Shown: piece after piece, positions 1 to 7,496 of the stretch | Layout: the number at the start of each line of letters is the position of its first letter | How positions within the stretch are numbered: the stretch's first letter is position 1 | DNA from: Chryseobacterium oryctis | GTDB lineage: Bacteria > Bacteroidota > Bacteroidia > Flavobacteriales > Weeksellaceae | Direction of reading: 5' to 3' | Assembly: GCF_025971925.1 (NCBI RefSeq) | Contig: NZ_JAPDHV010000002.1 | Location: 554,003 to 618,002, forward strand | Length of the DNA: 64,000 bases | Translations under genes and position numbers: made by a program | The notes under the pieces: generated by a model | What the model was told of the DNA's origin: nothing | Databases searched by the model: none | Seen by the model: the letters and a program-made list of their open reading frames with translations, nothing else

Positions 1-731
1 TTCATCCCTTTTTACTTTCCGCGTTAGATTGTGCGTATTGGGATTTGTTTGGGAAACTGGAAAACAAAAGTTTTATAGACTTAAATAATTTGCCTTCCGA
101 CAATTTGGCTGAAAGTTCAATCACGATTTCCGTGGACGAAATAGATAACCAGATTAAGAAAATTGAAAAAAGTAATTGGAAGAAATTTAAGGTAAAATGT
201 AAAGGATTAAATCAAAACAACATCGAAAAACTTTTGCAACTGAACCAAAATATAGCTTTGGATTCCAATGCAAGTTTTACTGAAGAAGATTGTCTTTGGC
301 TTCAGGAAAAAGATGAGGTTCAAAAATTTTCTTACCTCGAACAGCCAAGACCTATAGATAACTATAAAATTCTAAAAAAGAATGGTTTTGCCAATTGGAT
401 GGCTGATGAAGATTGTCAAAGTATTGAATCTTTAGATGAATTGATTCCGTATTATAAAAGCATCAATATAAAATTGATGAAATGTGGAGGTTTGACACCT
501 GCTTTAGAAATGATTAAAAGAGCCAGAGAATTAAATTACAAAATAATGATTGGTTGTATGACGGAATCAAGCATTGGTATTTCTGCAGGTTGTGCTTTAA
601 CGGGATTGGTTGATTATGCAGATTTGGATGGTGCTAATCTTATTTCAAATGATTATGCAGTCGGAAGTTTTGTAGAAAACGGGAAAATAATGCTTTCTCA
701 AAAATCAGGACTGGGAATTGAATTAAAATAA
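1..731 (+). CDS. Dipeptide epimerase (L-Ala-D/L-Glu epimerase type), 5' end outside window
   Basis: The frame is open from base 3, so the gene begins upstream and only about the last 242 residues are visible; a TTG at 45 is not the real start. The first visible residues, HPFLLSALDCAYWDLFGK, match the enolase-superfamily segment that precedes the catalytic barrel. Barrel motifs follow in order: a KVK lysine pair, Asp in ALDSN, Glu in LEQPRP, Asp in ADEDC, Lys in KLMKCGG, and a C-terminal DLDG (DxD) typical of dipeptide epimerases. The family epimerises L-Ala-D-Glu and related dipeptides released from peptidoglycan. It converges on a cytochrome lipoprotein gene with a shared terminator. Family assignment is firm; the exact dipeptide substrate is inferred. 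Confidence 0.87.
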   Translation, partial: HPFLLSALDCAYWDLFGKLENKSFIDLNNLPSDNLAESSITISVDEIDNQIKKIEKSNWKKFKVKCKGLNQNNIEKLLQLNQNIALDSNASFTEEDCLWLQEKDEVQKFSYLEQPRPIDNYKILKKNGFANWMADEDCQSIESLDELIPYYKSINIKLMKCGGLTPALEMIKRARELNYKIMIGCMTESSIGISAGCALTGLVDYADLDGANLISNDYAVGSFVENGKIMLSQKSGLGIELK

Positions 732-766
732 AAAATAGACTTTCTAAGAAAGCCTATTTTTTATTT
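726..766. terminator. Bidirectional terminator between convergent genes
   Basis: Nineteen-base arms (726-744 and 748-766) pair with one G-U, around a three-base loop. The hairpin overlaps the stop codons of both convergent genes and has T or A runs on either side, so it can serve both strands. Confidence 0.75.
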
Positions 767-1041
767 ACAGAAATTAGATAATCATAAACCATTTGATGCT
801 GGTCGTCACTTAGCTTAGCTTTCGGAGCCATTCTACTCAAAGTTTTTATCCAGCCATTATTATCATGCTTTGCTGGGTCTGGTAATTTGTGACATTTGTT
901 GCATGAGTTTTCAAAAACGGTTTTTCCTTGAGCCAACTGTTCAGAAGAACTGTACTTTGGTCCTGTTACCGCTACACTTTTTGGTCCGCATGATACCATA
1001 AATGCAGAGCAAACAATCATTCCTAAAATCAGTTTTTTCAT
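754..1041 (-). CDS. Monoheme c-type cytochrome lipoprotein
   Basis: A 95-residue exported protein. A short hydrophobic signal ends in a lipobox with Cys18 (MVSCG), predicting a lipid-anchored periplasmic or outer-membrane protein. A single heme c site, CNKCH, lies at 47-51, and Met71 in MAPKAKL is the probable distal heme ligand. This is the minimal cytochrome c fold, so a role in electron transfer is likely; the partner is unknown. It follows a close paralogue (1060-1353) by 18 bases on the same strand and is probably cotranscribed with it. Confidence 0.82.
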   Translation of the reverse strand: MKKLILGMIVCSAFMVSCGPKSVAVTGPKYSSSEQLAQGKTVFENSCNKCHKLPDPAKHDNNGWIKTLSRMAPKAKLSDDQHQMVYDYLISVNKK

Positions 1042-1059
1042 AATAATATTTTTTGGTGA

Positions 1060-1353
1060 TTATTTTTTCACAGAAACTACATAATCATAAACCCATTGAT
1101 GTTGTTCATCTGTAAGTTTTGCCTTTGGAGCCATAGAATTCATAATTCCTACCCATTGTACAGAGCTAAAAGCAGTTGGTTCAGGCAATTTATGGCATTT
1201 TCCGCATGAATTTTCAAAAATTGTTTTTCCTTGGGCAATTTGTTCTGCTGTTGAAGTTGCAGGTCCCACAGGAGCAGTTGATGTTTGAGTTTTAGGTGTA
1301 CAAGACGCTAATAAAATAGCAGTAAATGAAGCTACAGCAATTATTTTTTTCAT
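1060..1353 (-). CDS. Monoheme c-type cytochrome lipoprotein (paralogue)
   Basis: A 97-residue protein when started at the Met that gives MKKIIAVASF; the longer frame to 1401 would bury the signal peptide. The lipobox Cys is residue 18 (LLASCT), then a short Thr/Pro-rich spacer and a CGKCH heme site at 50-54. The C-terminal half (QGKTIFENSC, MAPKAKL, DEQHQWVYDY) is nearly the same as in the next gene, so the pair arose by tandem duplication. The two differ mainly in the spacer after the lipid anchor. Electron transfer in the cell envelope is the expected role. Confidence 0.82.
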   Translation of the reverse strand: MKKIIAVASFTAILLASCTPKTQTSTAPVGPATSTAEQIAQGKTIFENSCGKCHKLPEPTAFSSVQWVGIMNSMAPKAKLTDEQHQWVYDYVVSVKK

Positions 1354-1549
1354 GTTTTTACTTTTGACTAAAAAACAAATGTAACAAATTACTTTAGGCA
1401 TTGATGAAAATAAATGTATTTTTAATTTAGAAGAAATAAAAATAAAAAAGAAGCAAAGTACTGAAGTGCTAATACTTAAAAAATGGTTTTCTAATCTTTA
1501 CAATTAAAATCAAGAAAGAATATAAGAACTACGAATTCTTTATCTACAA

Positions 1550-1580
1550 TTGATAATTAAACTTTTAATTATTATTTTTG
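1550..1580 (+). promoter_or_regulatory. Predicted promoter of the meaB-type gene
   Basis: TATTTTTG at 1573-1580 matches the Bacteroidota -7 consensus TAnnTTTG. A TTG at 1550-1552 lies 20 bases upstream, as expected for the -33 element. The -7 box ends only five bases before the chosen ATG (1586), which would give an almost leaderless mRNA. Confidence 0.5.
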
Positions 1581-1585
1581 AGTCA

Positions 1586-2572
1586 ATGAAAATTTCTACA
1601 GAAGAATTAATTAAAGGTATACAATCAGGAAACAAACGCTTGATTGCAAAGGCTATTACGTTGGTTGAAAGTAAAAAGGCTGAACACAGAATTCAGGCAG
1701 AGGAGCTTTTAAAGAAAATAATGCCATTTACAGGAAATTCTATCAGAGTAGGGATTACAGGTGTTCCGGGAGCTGGAAAATCCACTTTTATTGAAAGTTT
1801 TGGAAGATTAGCCATTTCTAACGGAAAAAAAGTGGCTGTTTTGGCAATCGACCCGAGTTCAGCGATTAATAAAGGAAGTATTTTAGGGGATAAAACCAGA
1901 ATGGAAGAATTGGCGAAAGAAGAAAATGCATTTATTCGCCCTTCTCCAAGTTCAGGTTTTTTGGGTGGTGTTGCCAATACAACTTTTGAAACGATGCTGA
2001 TTTGTGAAGCTGCAGGTTATGATTATATTTTAATTGAAACAGTTGGTGTTGGTCAGTCAGAAGTTTTGGTTGCTGATATTACGGATGTTTTTCTGTTTTT
2101 AAAAATCATTGGAGGAGGAGATGAACTTCAAGGGATAAAACGAGGAATTATGGAAATGGTTGACCTTATTTTTATCAATAAAGTTGATTCTGAAAATATT
2201 CAGAAGGCAAAAAATACAAGATTAGAACTAAAACGTGCTCTTGATTTTATTCCTCCCAAAGAAAAAGATTGGAAAGTTTCTGTTTTGCTTGGTTCTGCAT
2301 TGAATAATGAAGGTTTAGATGAAGTTTATGCTAAGATTGATGAATTTATTAATCTTAAGAAGAAAACCAACCGTTTTGAAGAAGTGAGAACTCAACAGGC
2401 TGAAAAACGCTTTGAATATTGGGTTCAGGAATATATTTTAGCTATGATGAAAAGAAATGAATCGTTGGAAGAGGCTTATCTTCAGCATAAAAAAAATGCT
2501 TCAGCAATGGTTTCAAATCCAAGTACTGAAGCTAAATTATTTGTTGAAAATTTTCTAAATAAGAAATTTTAA
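1586..2572 (+). CDS. meaB: MeaB/ArgK-type P-loop GTPase (methylmalonyl-CoA mutase chaperone)
   Basis: A 328-residue protein, the usual family length. I start at MKISTEEL; the frame extends upstream to 1550, but those residues do not look like the family. Walker A GVPGAGKST is at about 59-67, followed by DPSS, the GVGQSE switch region and the guanine-specificity motif NKVD near residue 200. MeaB proteins load and protect adenosylcobalamin-dependent acyl-CoA mutases; no mutase is visible in this window. The 3' end overlaps a convergent DUF4251 gene by four bases, and a copy of its last ~80 bases recurs at 3211-3293. Family is certain; the partner mutase is inferred. Confidence 0.93.
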   Translation: MKISTEELIKGIQSGNKRLIAKAITLVESKKAEHRIQAEELLKKIMPFTGNSIRVGITGVPGAGKSTFIESFGRLAISNGKKVAVLAIDPSSAINKGSILGDKTRMEELAKEENAFIRPSPSSGFLGGVANTTFETMLICEAAGYDYILIETVGVGQSEVLVADITDVFLFLKIIGGGDELQGIKRGIMEMVDLIFINKVDSENIQKAKNTRLELKRALDFIPPKEKDWKVSVLLGSALNNEGLDEVYAKIDEFINLKKKTNRFEEVRTQQAEKRFEYWVQEYILAMMKRNESLEEAYLQHKKNASAMVSNPSTEAKLFVENFLNKKF

Positions 2573-3153
2573 AGTTCAGATTTAGTAGTTTTCGGTTCTT
2601 CATTTTTAGAAATATATCCGTGATAGGACATAGTTGTTCTGCTATTTTTTTTAATGGATGAATATATATTTCCTCCTTTGAAAACGGTTATATCAATTTC
2701 TTCTATTTTGTTTATATCTTTAGGTTTTATTTTTACAGACCAAATTCCGTCTGGCTCTTGAATTTTATCAATAGTAAAGTTTTTGCTTGTGTACCTATTT
2801 TCGGTTTCTCCCAGATTTATATAAACCAATGAATTGTTAGAAGGTCTGTTAAAAGAAGGAAGGTATAATTCTACTACATTTGGTTTTACGCTGATTCTAT
2901 AATCACCTATTAAATCAGGCATTTTTGGTATTGTAGAATTAGAATTTTGGAAGGAATTTTTTATATTATTCTTGATATCATTGAACGTATTATTATTTGG
3001 GGGAATTACATCTTTTATATGAAATGTGAATTCTTCAGATTTTACCAGCTCACTTATCGTGTAAGCATCTATTGTAGTATAGTTTTGTAAAGAACAGCTT
3101 TTAAAAAAGTAGAAAAGGCTTAAAATAAATATAATTGGAATATATTTTTTCAT
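2569..3153 (-). CDS. DUF4251 domain lipoprotein (copy 1)
   Basis: 194 residues. The signal peptide ends at lipobox Cys20 (FFKSCS). The mature part has the DUF4251 pattern: an N-terminal SEEFTFH strand, a central ELYLPSFNRP segment, a KDFTI/KNFTI strand, and a C-terminal SxRxxMSYxGYIS motif. DUF4251 is a Bacteroidota family of unknown function, predicted to be periplasmic or outer-membrane attached. It shares the signal peptide, strand order and the last residues (NEEPKTTKSEL) with the gene at 3290-3847, so the two are tandem duplicates. Its stop overlaps the meaB stop. Confidence 0.8.
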   Translation of the reverse strand: MKKYIPIIFILSLFYFFKSCSLQNYTTIDAYTISELVKSEEFTFHIKDVIPPNNNTFNDIKNNIKNSFQNSNSTIPKMPDLIGDYRISVKPNVVELYLPSFNRPSNNSLVYINLGETENRYTSKNFTIDKIQEPDGIWSVKIKPKDINKIEEIDITVFKGGNIYSSIKKNSRTTMSYHGYISKNEEPKTTKSEL

Positions 3154-3210
3154 AGCATTAAATATTTACTAGTTTTCACAGCAAAAAACGTACAAATCAA
3201 AGGTTTTCTC

Positions 3211-3293
3211 AAAAAAAATGCTTCAGCAAACGGTTTAAAACCCAAGCTGAAGCTAAATTATTTGTTGAAAATTTTCTTAATAAGAAATTTTAA
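3211..3293 (+). pseudogene. Relic of the meaB 3' end carried along by tandem duplication
   Basis: About 83 bases repeat the last part of meaB (2490-2572). The final ~45 bases differ at only one position; the upstream part has several changes and an indel that breaks the frame. There is no start codon and the likeness stops in an A-run at about 3211. It sits at the 3' side of the second DUF4251 gene just as the real meaB end sits beside the first, so it marks the edge of the duplicated unit. Confidence 0.85.
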
Positions 3294-3847
3294 AGTTCAG
3301 ATTTTGTGGTTTTCGGTTCTTCATTTTTAGAAACATACCCATCATAAGAAATAGGTTGTCTGTCATTTCCTCTAATGGAAGTAAATGCTTTTCCGTTTTT
3401 GAAAACCTCAATAATGATTTCATCAACATAATTTACATCATTAGGTTTTATTTTTACAATCCAAGTTCCTTTTTTGTTTTGTGATTTGTTGATAGTAAAG
3501 TCTTTACTTGTAAATCTATATCCGGCTTTTTCCGTATTTCCATAAGATGAAGAATTGAAAGTTCTGCCAAAATAAGGAAGATAAGATTCAAGAGTTCCAG
3601 ATTTTATTGTAATTGTATAGTCACCACTCAAATCAAGTATTCTCGTTGCTGTAGAATTCGGAATAGAATTCATTACTTTGATTACATCATAATTTGTAGG
3701 ATTTGCCCTTTGTGCATGAAACGTAAACTCCTGAGAATTTACCAGTTCATTAGTAATATGGTTGTCAGTAGCAGAACTTTGGGAAGAGCAGCTTTGAAAA
3801 AAGAACAAAAAACTTAATACAAATATGATTGAAATATACTTTTTCAT
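3290..3847 (-). CDS. DUF4251 domain lipoprotein (copy 2)
   Basis: 185 residues from the MKKYISII start at 3847; the frame runs to 3880 but that adds residues before a normal signal peptide. The lipobox Cys is residue 20 (FFQSCS). It shows the DUF4251 motifs more canonically than copy 1: SQEFTFHA, ESYLPYFGRT, SKDFTINKS and ISYDGYVS. Upstream bases resemble those upstream of copy 1 for roughly 50 bases, so the duplicated unit included leader DNA. Function unknown; envelope location is inferred from the lipobox. Confidence 0.8.
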   Translation of the reverse strand: MKKYISIIFVLSFLFFFQSCSSQSSATDNHITNELVNSQEFTFHAQRANPTNYDVIKVMNSIPNSTATRILDLSGDYTITIKSGTLESYLPYFGRTFNSSSYGNTEKAGYRFTSKDFTINKSQNKKGTWIVKIKPNDVNYVDEIIIEVFKNGKAFTSIRGNDRQPISYDGYVSKNEEPKTTKSEL

Positions 3848-3955
3848 AGTATTAAAATAATTATTAAATTTAGATAGCAAAATGTATGCAAATATACTGT
3901 TTCGAGAATTTTTGGAATAGAAATTGTAAATGATGAATTAATAACACTCAAAACT

Positions 3956-4765
3956 ATGAAATTAGCACATCTTTTTTTAGGAATAGGAGCGGTTGCTCTA
4001 TCGGTTGCAGCTTGTACTACGAACCCGATTACGGGTAGATCTTCTCTGCAATTAGCAAATAATTCTGAGATATTGACAATGTCTTCTCAAGAATATAAAA
4101 CTACATTGTCTAAAGGTAAAGTGATAACCGGAACGGCAGACGCAAAAAGAGTAGTAAGTGTTGGAAGCAGAATAAAAGCAGCAGCAGAAAAATATTATCA
4201 AAGTATAGGCAGATCAGCAGATTTAGCAAATTATAACTGGGAATTTAATCTTTTACAGAGTGATGAGCTGAATGCTTGGTGTATGCCAGGTGGTAAAGTA
4301 GCTGTTTACACAGGGATTTTGCCAACAACTAAAAACGATAATGGGCTTGCTGTGGTGATGGGGCATGAGGTTTCTCATGCTTTAGCAGGACATGGTAACG
4401 AAAGAATTTCTCAGGCAATGGTTGCACAATATGGTGGGGCTATTTTGGGAGGAACAATTTCTAATGCTCAATGGGCTGGTGTTTTTGAAAAAGTTTATCC
4501 TATTGGTTCTCAGGTTGCATTATTAAAATATGGTAGAAATCAGGAGTCTGAAGCAGATAAAATGGGACTATATTTAATGGGAATGGCAGGATACGACCCA
4601 AGAGAGGCAATCCCTTTCTGGAACAGAATGGAGTCAGCTTCTAAAGGAGCAAAACAGCCGGAATTCTTATCAACTCACCCGAATCCTGAGACAAGAATTT
4701 CAGATATTAATAAAGATTTACCTAAAGCGCTAGAATATTATAAGGCTGCAGGAGGGAAACTATAA
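3956..4765 (+). CDS. M48-family metallopeptidase lipoprotein (LoiP/YcaL-like)
   Basis: 269 residues. The signal peptide ends at Cys20 (SVAACT), followed by TTNPITGR, a hallmark of this lipoprotein subfamily. The zinc site HEVSH is at 137-141 and the third ligand lies in ESEAD at about 197-201, so the protease should be active. Relatives are membrane-anchored periplasmic proteases that trim or degrade misfolded outer-membrane proteins. The gene is followed by its own terminator, so it appears monocistronic. The enzyme class is secure; the targets are not known. Confidence 0.92.
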   Translation: MKLAHLFLGIGAVALSVAACTTNPITGRSSLQLANNSEILTMSSQEYKTTLSKGKVITGTADAKRVVSVGSRIKAAAEKYYQSIGRSADLANYNWEFNLLQSDELNAWCMPGGKVAVYTGILPTTKNDNGLAVVMGHEVSHALAGHGNERISQAMVAQYGGAILGGTISNAQWAGVFEKVYPIGSQVALLKYGRNQESEADKMGLYLMGMAGYDPREAIPFWNRMESASKGAKQPEFLSTHPNPETRISDINKDLPKALEYYKAAGGKL

Positions 4766-4789
4766 ATTAGGATTTTAATATTAGATATG

Positions 4790-4829
4790 GCCTTATTAAA
4801 TTTTCACTAAATTTGATAAGGCTTTTTAT
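4790..4829 (+). terminator. Rho-independent terminator after the M48 gene
   Basis: GCCTTATTAAATTT (4790-4803) pairs with AAATTTGATAAGGC near 4809-4822 with one G-U, followed by a T-run. Confidence 0.8.
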
Positions 4830-4855
4830 TTTACCACTTAAAATAATCACATATT

Positions 4856-5173
4856 ATGAAAGGTTTATCGCTTACAGGACTTGTACTTCTTGCTATATCT
4901 ATATTGTTGTTTTATTTAACGACAAATGGTTTTACGGCTAAAGAGATTGGTTTGCCCCATATTATGGGAATCATGGGAGGAATTGGTATTGGACTTATCA
5001 TTGGCGGAATGGTTGGGTATATAAGTAAAGGAAGCGCTATGAAAGCAGAACAAAAGAAAAAGGAGTTTAAGCAATTGCAAAAAGATAAAGTTGAGCTGGA
5101 AAAGAAGGCCGCAGAAATTGCAAAACGTGAAACCGAAATACAGTCTCAACAAAATCAAAATCCTCAAATCTGA
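4856..5173 (+). CDS. Small membrane protein with C-terminal coiled coil
   Basis: A 105-residue protein I cannot assign to a named family. Two hydrophobic segments (about 5-22 and 30-55, the latter Gly/Ile-rich) are followed by a highly charged stretch (about 60-100: KAEQKKKEF, KVELEKKAAEI) that should form a cytoplasmic helix or coiled coil. A terminator precedes it and another overlaps its stop, so it is a single-gene unit. The reading frame is well formed and bounded by terminators, which supports it as real. Confidence 0.65.
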   Translation: MKGLSLTGLVLLAISILLFYLTTNGFTAKEIGLPHIMGIMGGIGIGLIIGGMVGYISKGSAMKAEQKKKEFKQLQKDKVELEKKAAEIAKRETEIQSQQNQNPQI

Positions 5174-5189
5174 TGACTTGAGGATTTTT
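5157..5189. terminator. Terminator overlapping the end of the small membrane protein gene
   Basis: AAAATCCTCAA (5157-5167) pairs perfectly with TTGAGGATTTT (5178-5188), followed by a T-run on the plus strand. It may also stop minus-strand transcripts coming from the outer membrane protein gene. Confidence 0.75.
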
Positions 5190-5216
5190 CTTAGTTGTTA
5201 TTTTTCGAATAATTAA

Positions 5217-5834
5217 TTAAAATTTATAACCCACACCTACCATAAATAAATTAGGTCTGTTGTCATATCTAATTTCTTGCTCACTTCCAGCAACAGTATT
5301 TATGAATTTTCTTGAATCTTTGCTAAACGCACCTTCATATCTTGCATTAAGAATAAGTTTTTTGATTTCAAATTGGGCTCCGAACTGATAACCTACTGTG
5401 AAATTATCTCTGGAGTTTTCTTTAAAATCATTATAAGTATCTTCTTTGCTTAGATTGTAACTTGCAACCGGTCCTACAAAAGCACTTAAAGTATTTCCCC
5501 AGATATTATATCCTAAAAGAACCGGCAAATCCATACGATTGCTTTTTATATCAAATGTTGTTTCGCTTGTTGTAAATTCATTCTTAAAATGTGTATAATA
5601 CAATTCCGGCATTACATAAAATGAACCGGGTAATTGTACTTTTAATGAAAGACCTACATTGAATCCAGCATTGTTTTTTCCGCTACCTTCAACTGCTTCA
5701 TTTACTGTTCCTTTAATGTTTTTCCAAGAAGGTGAACCAGTAGGAAAGATTAAGTTTGCTTTTCCTGCCAAAGAAATCTGTGCATAAGCAAATAAAGAGA
5801 ACCCTATTAATGCTATACTAAATACCTTTTTCAT
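5217..5834 (-). CDS. Outer membrane beta-barrel protein (porin-like)
   Basis: 205 residues. The signal peptide is about 18 residues long with cleavage after AYA and before QISLAGKA. The rest alternates polar and hydrophobic residues with aromatic strand ends and finishes in GVGYKF, a C-terminal aromatic typical of barrel proteins. This fits the small PorT/OmpW-like barrel families of Bacteroidota. It overlaps the upstream mlaF-like gene by 17 bases, so it is probably translationally coupled and may act with the lipid transporter. That link is inferred from position only. Confidence 0.75.
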   Translation of the reverse strand: MKKVFSIALIGFSLFAYAQISLAGKANLIFPTGSPSWKNIKGTVNEAVEGSGKNNAGFNVGLSLKVQLPGSFYVMPELYYTHFKNEFTTSETTFDIKSNRMDLPVLLGYNIWGNTLSAFVGPVASYNLSKEDTYNDFKENSRDNFTVGYQFGAQFEIKKLILNARYEGAFSKDSRKFINTVAGSEQEIRYDNRPNLFMVGVGYKF

Positions 5835-6633
5835 TATTATCTATTTTTGTTATTGTATTATCAATAGTTTTGTTATTTTCAAGCAAATATTCTCGAAGCT
5901 CTTTGAATAACTCTGATGAATAAACGAAGTCTATTAGATTTTTATTGCCTGCCGTAATCAGAATATCCTTATTCCCTTCCCATTCTTTAATTCCTAATCT
6001 TAGGTAAACAATCTTTTCGCCAATCGTCATTACAGAGTTCATGTCATGGGTGTTGATGATTGTTGTTGTGTTATATTCTTTTGTAATTTCAAGTAATAAA
6101 TCGTCGATTACATTAGAAGTATATGGGTCAAGGCCTGAGTTTGGCTCGTCACAGAAAAGATATTTTGGGTTGTTTACGATAGCTCGGGCAATAGCAACAC
6201 GTTTCTGCATTCCTCCTGAAATTTCTGAAGGGAATTTTTTGTTGGCTTTATCTAAATGTACTCTTCCGATAACTTCAAAAACTCTTCTTTTCTTTTCTCT
6301 AAAAGTGAGATTGGTGAACATATCGAGAGGAAACATGATGTTTTCTTCCACCGTCAAAGAATCAAACAGTGCACTTCCTTGAAATACGGTTCCGATTTCT
6401 GAACGAAGGTGTTGTTTTTCTTCTCGAGTCATAATATTGATGTCTCTTCCATCAAAAAGGATTTCACCTGATGAAGGTTGATAAACATTTAATAAACTTT
6501 TTAAAAAAACGGTTTTTCCTGAACCACTTTGCCCAATTATCAAGTTTACTTTTCCTTTCTCAAAAGTTGTTGAAATGCCTTTAAGAACTTCAACTTCGTC
6601 AAAACTTTTTTTAAGATTTTTTACCTCAATCAT
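5818..6633 (-). CDS. mlaF: ABC transporter ATP-binding protein, MlaF type
   Basis: 271 residues from MIEVKNL at 6633; the longer frame would run into mlaE. Walker A GQSGSGKT is at 34-41, the ABC signature SGGMQKR near 140, then Walker B ending in LFCDEP and the H-loop in NTHDM. The GGM-type signature and the GxxFQGSALFDSLTVEEN Q-loop region are typical of ATPases for retrograde phospholipid transport. Its ATG overlaps the stop codon of the permease gene by one base. It is predicted to power phospholipid movement between the membranes; the MCE partner is likely the gene at 19721. Confidence 0.9.
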   Translation of the reverse strand: MIEVKNLKKSFDEVEVLKGISTTFEKGKVNLIIGQSGSGKTVFLKSLLNVYQPSSGEILFDGRDINIMTREEKQHLRSEIGTVFQGSALFDSLTVEENIMFPLDMFTNLTFREKKRRVFEVIGRVHLDKANKKFPSEISGGMQKRVAIARAIVNNPKYLFCDEPNSGLDPYTSNVIDDLLLEITKEYNTTTIINTHDMNSVMTIGEKIVYLRLGIKEWEGNKDILITAGNKNLIDFVYSSELFKELREYLLENNKTIDNTITKIDNNEKGI

Positions 6634-7385
6634 TAGCTTAATATTAATTGGGTTAATATTAATTCGGAAATAATAATAAATACCATTGTCCAAACCACAG
6701 CTTGTGTACTTGCTCTACCAACTTCGAGAGAACCTCCTTTTACATTGTATCCGAAATATGAAGGGACTGTGGCAATAATAAATGCAAAGACGGCCGTTTT
6801 AATAAATGCGTAATAAATAAAAAGATTAGGCATATACATTTGAATACCTGTTATATAGTCGTTGGTCGTCCAGTTTCCTGTTAAGATTCCGGCAATGTAG
6901 CCTCCCCAAATACCGAATACAATACTAATGGCAATAAGTAGCGGATTAAAAATAATACAGGCTATGATTTTAGGAAAAACTAAAAAATTTTGAGAGTTTA
7001 CACCCATAATATCCAGCGCATCAATCTGTTCGGAAACTCTCATTGTTCCGATACTTGAAGCAATATATGAACCTACTTTTCCGGCTAAAATCAGACTGAT
7101 AATAGTGGGTGCAAATTCTAAAATTAGAACCGCTTTAGTTGCATAGCCTACAAATGCAGGAGGAATAGGAAAGGAAGAAGCATCGAAGTTGTTAAACATC
7201 TGAATGGCAACTACTGCTCCAACAAATATAGATGTGAAAATTACCAACCCAAATGAGTTGACTCCTAAATCATTAATTTCTCTCATTAATAGTTTCCAGA
7301 ATACTCCCATTTTCTGAGGTTTCTGGATAGATTTACCTAGAAGGAGGATGTATTCTCCGACTGCTGTAAAAAACTTTCTTAACAT
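6633..7385 (-). CDS. mlaE: ABC transporter permease, MlaE type
   Basis: A 250-residue polytopic protein of standard MlaE length. It has a GLVIFTSIFVGAVVAIQ membrane segment, the conserved LAGKVGSYIASSIGTMRVSEQIDALDIM-like cytoplasmic loop with E-x-L-A-P/T elements, and a C-terminal pair of helices. It is first in a three-gene minus-strand operon with mlaF (one-base overlap) and an outer membrane barrel gene. The predicted role is the inner-membrane channel of the MCE lipid transporter. Confidence 0.9.
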   Translation of the reverse strand: MLRKFFTAVGEYILLLGKSIQKPQKMGVFWKLLMREINDLGVNSFGLVIFTSIFVGAVVAIQMFNNFDASSFPIPPAFVGYATKAVLILEFAPTIISLILAGKVGSYIASSIGTMRVSEQIDALDIMGVNSQNFLVFPKIIACIIFNPLLIAISIVFGIWGGYIAGILTGNWTTNDYITGIQMYMPNLFIYYAFIKTAVFAFIIATVPSYFGYNVKGGSLEVGRASTQAVVWTMVFIIISELILTQLILS

Positions 7386-7496
7386 TCTGCTAAATTAGAC
7401 TTTTTTATTGAATTGAATAAAGATTGAGGTAAGGACTGAGGTATATTTTAATGTTAAAATTTTGTTTCTCCGAATCTTAACTTTATTTAAAGAATA

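Noticed and set aside
6041-6382. A 113-codon open frame opposite mlaF
   Set aside because: It mirrors the conserved ATPase core; no start signal or promoter box.
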